Of a stretch of DNA of 49,421 nt, positions 45,814-49,421 are shown in pieces. Origin of the DNA: Hellea sp. (GTDB lineage: Bacteria > Pseudomonadota > Alphaproteobacteria > Caulobacterales > Maricaulaceae); NCBI GenBank assembly GCA_020627655.1, contig JAHDGM010000017.1, positions 1 through 49,421 of the forward strand. Reading direction: 5' to 3'. The position numbers were made by a program, and so were the translations under genes. The stretch's first letter is position 1. Each line of letters begins with the position of its first letter. Below the pieces are notes generated by a model that saw only the letters and a list, made by a program, of their open reading frames with translations, was not told the DNA's origin and did no database searches.

Positions 45814-46986
45814 CTAGTCGAGCAGAAGCGTGCTTGACGCACCGGTTTCGGCTAAGCGTGCCAAGCGGCGCTTACCGTCTTCAACAATGACCCGGATTTC
45901 CTTGGAATTTTCAGTCGCCAGTGTCCGCATTTCTGCAATAATTTCCTGACTGCGTTCCTGATAGGCAATGACAGAGTCGAGTAGTTTCTTAACAGCGGCA
46001 GCTGACACGGTTGGTCCGTAGCCGGCTTTGACAGCGGCTTCCTGGACTTTGTCCCCAACTTCGGAAAGAACTTCGAGGCTGTCATTCACACCCTTTTTCA
46101 TAGCTTCAAGTGTTTGAGTGCTCTCATGCAGACCATGCATACCTGTAAGGGTAGCGCTCAGCGCTGTCAGGACAACTTCGTTCGTGCTGAAAAATGAGAT
46201 GCTCTGGGCATAGACCCTTTCTTTGGCGTTTTTCGTTTGCACTAGGCGCGCCATAACAACTTCGGAGGTGTTATACCCAACGGTCAGATTATCTGATAAA
46301 TCTTTAGCGACTTGATAGCGTTTATCCGCTGTTTGCAGGGCGCGTAATTTTTCGTCCCGGTCAAGTTCAAGGGTCGCGCGTTCGGTTTGATCGTCGCCTG
46401 TATAGCTCTCAATGTTTGTGACAGCTTTGCCAACGGCTTCCTTGGCGCTTTCCAGCTCACCTTCAGCTTTGTTCAGGACGTCAAATGACAATACTTCGGC
46501 GTTTTTCATGGCACCGCGAAAGTCCATATACGCTTCAAGAATTAATTGCTCGCGCTCAATCTGGTTTGAGGTTTCTTCAGTTACGTCAGCATAAATGCCT
46601 TTAATTTTCTCGAACCTGTCAGCAATGGTGCCGCGGCGCATTTTCATCCAAATGTTAGAGATTTTTTCCATAGTTCCGATTTTGCCGTCAGCATATTGAT
46701 CGACCAGAGCTTTGGAGTCGTCCCGTATAGAATTAAAGGCGTTGGTAATACCTTCATAACGGTCAGCGACCTTAATGCCAGACACTTGTTCACGTACTAC
46801 TTCGTTGAAATAAGAGGCTTGATTAAGGGTGCGGGCTATGGCCGTAACTTTATCCCGATCAAGGTCAGAAATTTGATCCAGAAGCGTGACAATCGGAACA
46901 GGATCACTTTTACCCTTCAAAAGACCCAGCTCGCGCAGGCCTCCCAGTGCTTTGTCCAGATATTGTAATGTGCTGAGTTTAGCCAT
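45814..46986 (-). CDS. TelA-like / coiled-coil protein, first gene of a three-gene operon
   Basis: The 390-residue helical protein resembles, in style, TelA-type 'toxic anion resistance' proteins and proteins loosely labelled 'cell surface protein' in Rhodobacterales. It is all helix with long heptad-like stretches (KAEGELESAKEAVGKAVTNIESYTGDD, ALEATQTL-type text) and FFSTNEVVLTALSATLTGMHGLHESTQTLEAMKKGVNDSLEVL. No signal peptide or membrane segment is visible. The ATG at 46986 follows GGAGGG, and a near-consensus promoter lies directly upstream. The family assignment is tentative. Confidence 0.78.
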   Translation of the reverse strand: MAKLSTLQYLDKALGGLRELGLLKGKSDPVPIVTLLDQISDLDRDKVTAIARTLNQASYFNEVVREQVSGIKVADRYEGITNAFNSIRDDSKALVDQYADGKIGTMEKISNIWMKMRRGTIADRFEKIKGIYADVTEETSNQIEREQLILEAYMDFRGAMKNAEVLSFDVLNKAEGELESAKEAVGKAVTNIESYTGDDQTERATLELDRDEKLRALQTADKRYQVAKDLSDNLTVGYNTSEVVMARLVQTKNAKERVYAQSISFFSTNEVVLTALSATLTGMHGLHESTQTLEAMKKGVNDSLEVLSEVGDKVQEAAVKAGYGPTVSAAAVKKLLDSVIAYQERSQEIIAEMRTLATENSKEIRVIVEDGKRRLARLAETGASSTLLLD

Positions 46987-47000
46987 TTCACCCTCCATAT

Positions 47001-47029
47001 ATTATAGTGAGATTTATATAGGGGGTGAA
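47001..47029 (-). promoter_or_regulatory. Near-consensus promoter of the three-gene operon
   Basis: On the minus strand, TTCACC (47024-47029) and a perfect TATAAT (47001-47006) are separated by 17 bp. The expected start falls near 46995, at the GGAGGG ribosome site (46991-46996), so the leader is very short. Confidence 0.65.
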
Positions 47030-47087
47030 GCCGGACGGGGCAATCAGGAATAGTGAAATTGGCTGTATAATTACAAAGACTGTATTA

Positions 47088-48827
47088 TTATAATGGAGAG
47101 GGACTAATTAATTCCGCCTTTAAGAGACCTCGCAGTGAATTTCCGACAAATATTGCATCGGCTTTGGTAACATCGGTTATGAATAAAACTCTTTCAATAG
47201 CCTTTTGGTTTTCCAGTAATTCGCTTCTCAATATACCGGCAAGCAGTCCGCTGGACAGGGGCGGCGTGTAAAGCTGCCCTTCAATTTCGATAAAAATATT
47301 TGTGAAACTTCCTTCGCATAACTCACCTCTTTCATTGAAGAAAATGACTTCGTTGCAGCCGGTCATAGATTTCAGGCGGTTGCGTTCACCGTCATAAAAA
47401 TCACGTGCTGTGGTTTTGTGGCGGGTATCCTGAACGCCTTGGGTTAAAGCCTGCCGGGAAATTGAAAGCTTCAAAGGTGAGGGCAGAGCGGTGAAGGGTG
47501 CCGGTGTTAAATTGATATTGCCTGTAGAGCTGAGGGTGAGCCTTACCCGCAAATCATGATTGCCTGTTAGGTTTGCAAGTTCACTTTCTAGCCCGGCTTC
47601 ATCCAGGGGATATCCCAGAGCTTTTGCGCTTTGCTTCAGGCGGGTCATGTGTCGGTTTTTACGTAAAATATCTCCAGCAGCCGACCAGCGAAATGTTTCA
47701 ATCAGGTCTGGATTACTGGACAGCATTTTCGCTTTTAAGAGGCATTCGTCATATTCGGCCTGGCCATCACTATCCAGAACAACCCCGCTGCCAACGTGAT
47801 AGCGCAGCTGTCCGTTTTGAATTATGGCCGTTCGGATGGCCACGTTAAAGCAAGCGTCTCCATCTGGATCCAGATATCCAATAGCCCCGCAATAAGGCCC
47901 TCTTGGGACGGTCTCAAGCTCATGAATGATTTCCATGGCTCTGATTTTTGGGGCCCCCGTGACAGAACCACAGGGAAACAGATTTTCGAACAAGGTTTTT
48001 ACAGGCAGGGTTTTATCGACCTTTGCCGTGACCGTGGATGTCATTTGATGAAGCGTTGGATAGGTCTCCAGAGAAAACAGATGAGGTACTTTGACTGAAG
48101 CTTTTTGCGCGATCCGGGACAGATCATTGCGCAGCAAGTCAACAATCATCAGGTTTTCAGCCTGTGATTTTGTGTCCACTTTCATGGCATCACGCAGTGC
48201 AAGATCTGCGGCGCGATCAGGCAGGCGTTTCACCGTTCCTTTCATTGGACGCATAGTGATAGTTTCGCCTTTTTTATCAAAAAATAATTCCGGTGAAAAA
48301 CTGACAATCTCAGCTCCGCCCAAAGCAATGACGCCGCCATAATGCACGGGTTGCCTAGCTCTCAAGGTATCATAAAGGCAAAAGGCGGACCCGCTATATT
48401 CGGAGATTAAAGGGAAGGTGAGATTGATCTGATAGACATCACCAGCCGTGATATAGTCGAGGACCTTGTTGAACCTTTCTATATATTCAGCCTCATTCCA
48501 ATTTGGCGTTAAAGACAGCTGAGGTGCGGCTTCGCAGGGGGCTTTGGGATACTTATCGGACCATGATTTGAAGACGCCCATTTGCAAAAGGGGTGTCTCA
48601 TAAGACGCTTGCAATAACGGGCTTAGTTTCGGTTCAAGAATAAATCCGGCTTCGTAACTTATATAACCGGCTACATATAATCCGCGCTGTAGATAGCCAT
48701 CAATTTTGTGAAAGGCTGTCATAAGCTCTTTGGCTGATGAGGCCGTGATGATTTCAACAGGATCAACATAGTGACGGCATTGGCCAGAAAGCTGGTCATC
48801 CAGCAATATATATGGGGAACCCACCAT
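47088..48827 (-). CDS. pabB: Fused aminodeoxychorismate synthase component I and aminodeoxychorismate lyase
   Basis: The 579-residue protein joins a PabB chorismate-binding domain (residues 1 to about 370; FSPELFF, TMRPMKGTVKR, GSVTGAPKIRAMEII, HVGSGVVLDSDGQAEYDE) to a PabC-like fold-type IV PLP domain. The PLP lysine lies in RHKTTARDFYD, followed by NEVIFFNERGELCEGSFTNIFIE. The fusion makes 4-aminobenzoate for folate in one polypeptide, given a PabA glutaminase elsewhere. I chose the ATG at 48827, just after the upstream stop; an ATG at 48860 would overlap the preceding gene by 32 bases. Confidence 0.94.
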   Translation of the reverse strand: MVGSPYILLDDQLSGQCRHYVDPVEIITASSAKELMTAFHKIDGYLQRGLYVAGYISYEAGFILEPKLSPLLQASYETPLLQMGVFKSWSDKYPKAPCEAAPQLSLTPNWNEAEYIERFNKVLDYITAGDVYQINLTFPLISEYSGSAFCLYDTLRARQPVHYGGVIALGGAEIVSFSPELFFDKKGETITMRPMKGTVKRLPDRAADLALRDAMKVDTKSQAENLMIVDLLRNDLSRIAQKASVKVPHLFSLETYPTLHQMTSTVTAKVDKTLPVKTLFENLFPCGSVTGAPKIRAMEIIHELETVPRGPYCGAIGYLDPDGDACFNVAIRTAIIQNGQLRYHVGSGVVLDSDGQAEYDECLLKAKMLSSNPDLIETFRWSAAGDILRKNRHMTRLKQSAKALGYPLDEAGLESELANLTGNHDLRVRLTLSSTGNINLTPAPFTALPSPLKLSISRQALTQGVQDTRHKTTARDFYDGERNRLKSMTGCNEVIFFNERGELCEGSFTNIFIEIEGQLYTPPLSSGLLAGILRSELLENQKAIERVLFITDVTKADAIFVGNSLRGLLKAELISPSPL

Positions 48828-48828
48828 A

Positions 48829-49421
48829 TCAGAATGTGAACCCGTCCATAAGGTTGCCATAAAATGCGTTGCGCCGGCTAAGCGATATTTGGGCGTTATC
48901 GCCTATTGAACGCTGAAAACTAATTTGGGTTCCTGGCCGTATCTGGCCCATGAGCCAGAGGTCGGCACGAATAACCTGCAGGGTTCGCAAATAACCACCC
49001 GTGCAGTGACCATCCGTCATGGCAAGAATTGGCTGCCCATCGGGGGGACATTGCAGCGTGCCTGGCAATAGAGGCGCGCTGATCATGCTCCGGGTTTCTT
49101 TTGGAACGACGCGGTTGCCTTTTAATCGCGCGCCCATTCGGTTTGTGTTTTGCGTGGCCTCATAGGGATTGATAAACAGGTGCCTTTGGCTTTCCAGGCA
49201 TAATTCATAAAACTCAGGGCCTTCAAGGGCTCGCAGGACAATGTGGTTTGAAAATTGCGGAACATAACCTGTCGGGATGGTCCGCGGCGTACAGCTTATG
49301 TCTTTGGTTTCAAGCATGTCCCTGTTTTTCAGGGCCCGGCCATCTAAGCCGCCCAAATTAGCCGGGAGATAAGTTGATACGCTGCCAAGAAACTCATCAC
49401 CCTCAAATCCGCCTGGAACGG
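48829..49421 (-). CDS. 5-oxoprolinase subunit C / KipA-family protein (5' end outside window)
   Basis: About 197 residues are visible, and the N-terminus lies beyond the window edge. GGFEGDEFLGSVSTYLPANLGGLDGRAL is the family's LGS-R-ST...GGL-GR motif. It is followed by GYVPQFSNHIVLRALEGPEF and TDGHCTGGYLRTLQVIRADLWLMGQIRPGTQISFQ, typical of the AHS2/PxpC biotin-dependent carboxyltransferase-like domain. PxpC is one subunit of the bacterial 5-oxoproline-cleaving complex; pxpB (AHS1) would be expected upstream, outside the window. Its stop lies one base before the pabB start. Confidence 0.9.
   Translation of the reverse strand, partial: VPGGFEGDEFLGSVSTYLPANLGGLDGRALKNRDMLETKDISCTPRTIPTGYVPQFSNHIVLRALEGPEFYELCLESQRHLFINPYEATQNTNRMGARLKGNRVVPKETRSMISAPLLPGTLQCPPDGQPILAMTDGHCTGGYLRTLQVIRADLWLMGQIRPGTQISFQRSIGDNAQISLSRRNAFYGNLMDGFTF

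Overview
The window looks like a chromosomal segment of a modest-GC alphaproteobacterium. The gene content points this way: a K+-independent H+-pyrophosphatase, a DUF1674/SDHAF4 protein, a CpaB/CpaC/CpaE/CpaF-style Tad locus and a 'VDRHVG..LR..R' XRE regulator. The best guess is a marine Hyphomonadales/Maricaulales (Hellea/Litorimonas-like) bacterium, but this rests on gene style and base composition only, not on a phylogenetic marker.

Layout. 1-2921: the 5' end of hppA (minus), then a small XRE regulator and membrane protein pair behind a compact promoter. 2940-7185: an A+T-richer accessory island holding a TIR-membrane protein, a translationally coupled tail-anchored protein, a decayed copy of that partner and a large lipoprotein; near-identical terminator hairpins flank it. 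7182-17266: mostly core genes, namely soluble pyrophosphatase, a LysE-type exporter plus argG, a large MscS channel plus an HCCA isomerase-like protein, a sterol-desaturase-like/LemA/DUF2207 unit, a short membrane protein, an SDR and pyrF. 17325-21712: secreted low-complexity proteins (two Met/Pro-rich, one Ser/Tyr/Gly-rich lipoprotein with cysteine repeats) around SDHAF4 and rsmB. 21771-24707: ccmF-ccmG-ccmH. 24846-24932: tRNA-Leu(CAG). 25000-27378: a hypothetical gene and two tandem MscS channels.

27430-32233: an uncharacterised operon of a 786-aa and a 779-aa protein. The second has a hydrophobic pretoxin-like segment and an HNH-like C-terminal region, and a 37-aa reading frame overlaps its 3' end. 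A Crp-type palindrome lies upstream. 32451-42745: an 11-gene Tad/Flp secretion locus, mostly overlapping or tightly spaced, without pilin or prepilin peptidase in the window. A convergent XRE regulator follows. 43337-46986: a three-gene operon (TelA-like/coiled-coil protein, DUF6384-like membrane protein, long coiled-coil protein with a basic R/S/P/G tail) with a near-consensus promoter and a terminator. 47088-49421: a fused PabB-PabC gene and a partial PxpC/KipA-family gene.

The best candidates for undescribed biology are the two-gene 27527-32233 operon, the 43337-46986 operon and the TIR island. Functions given for them are inferences from visible architecture. No database search was possible.
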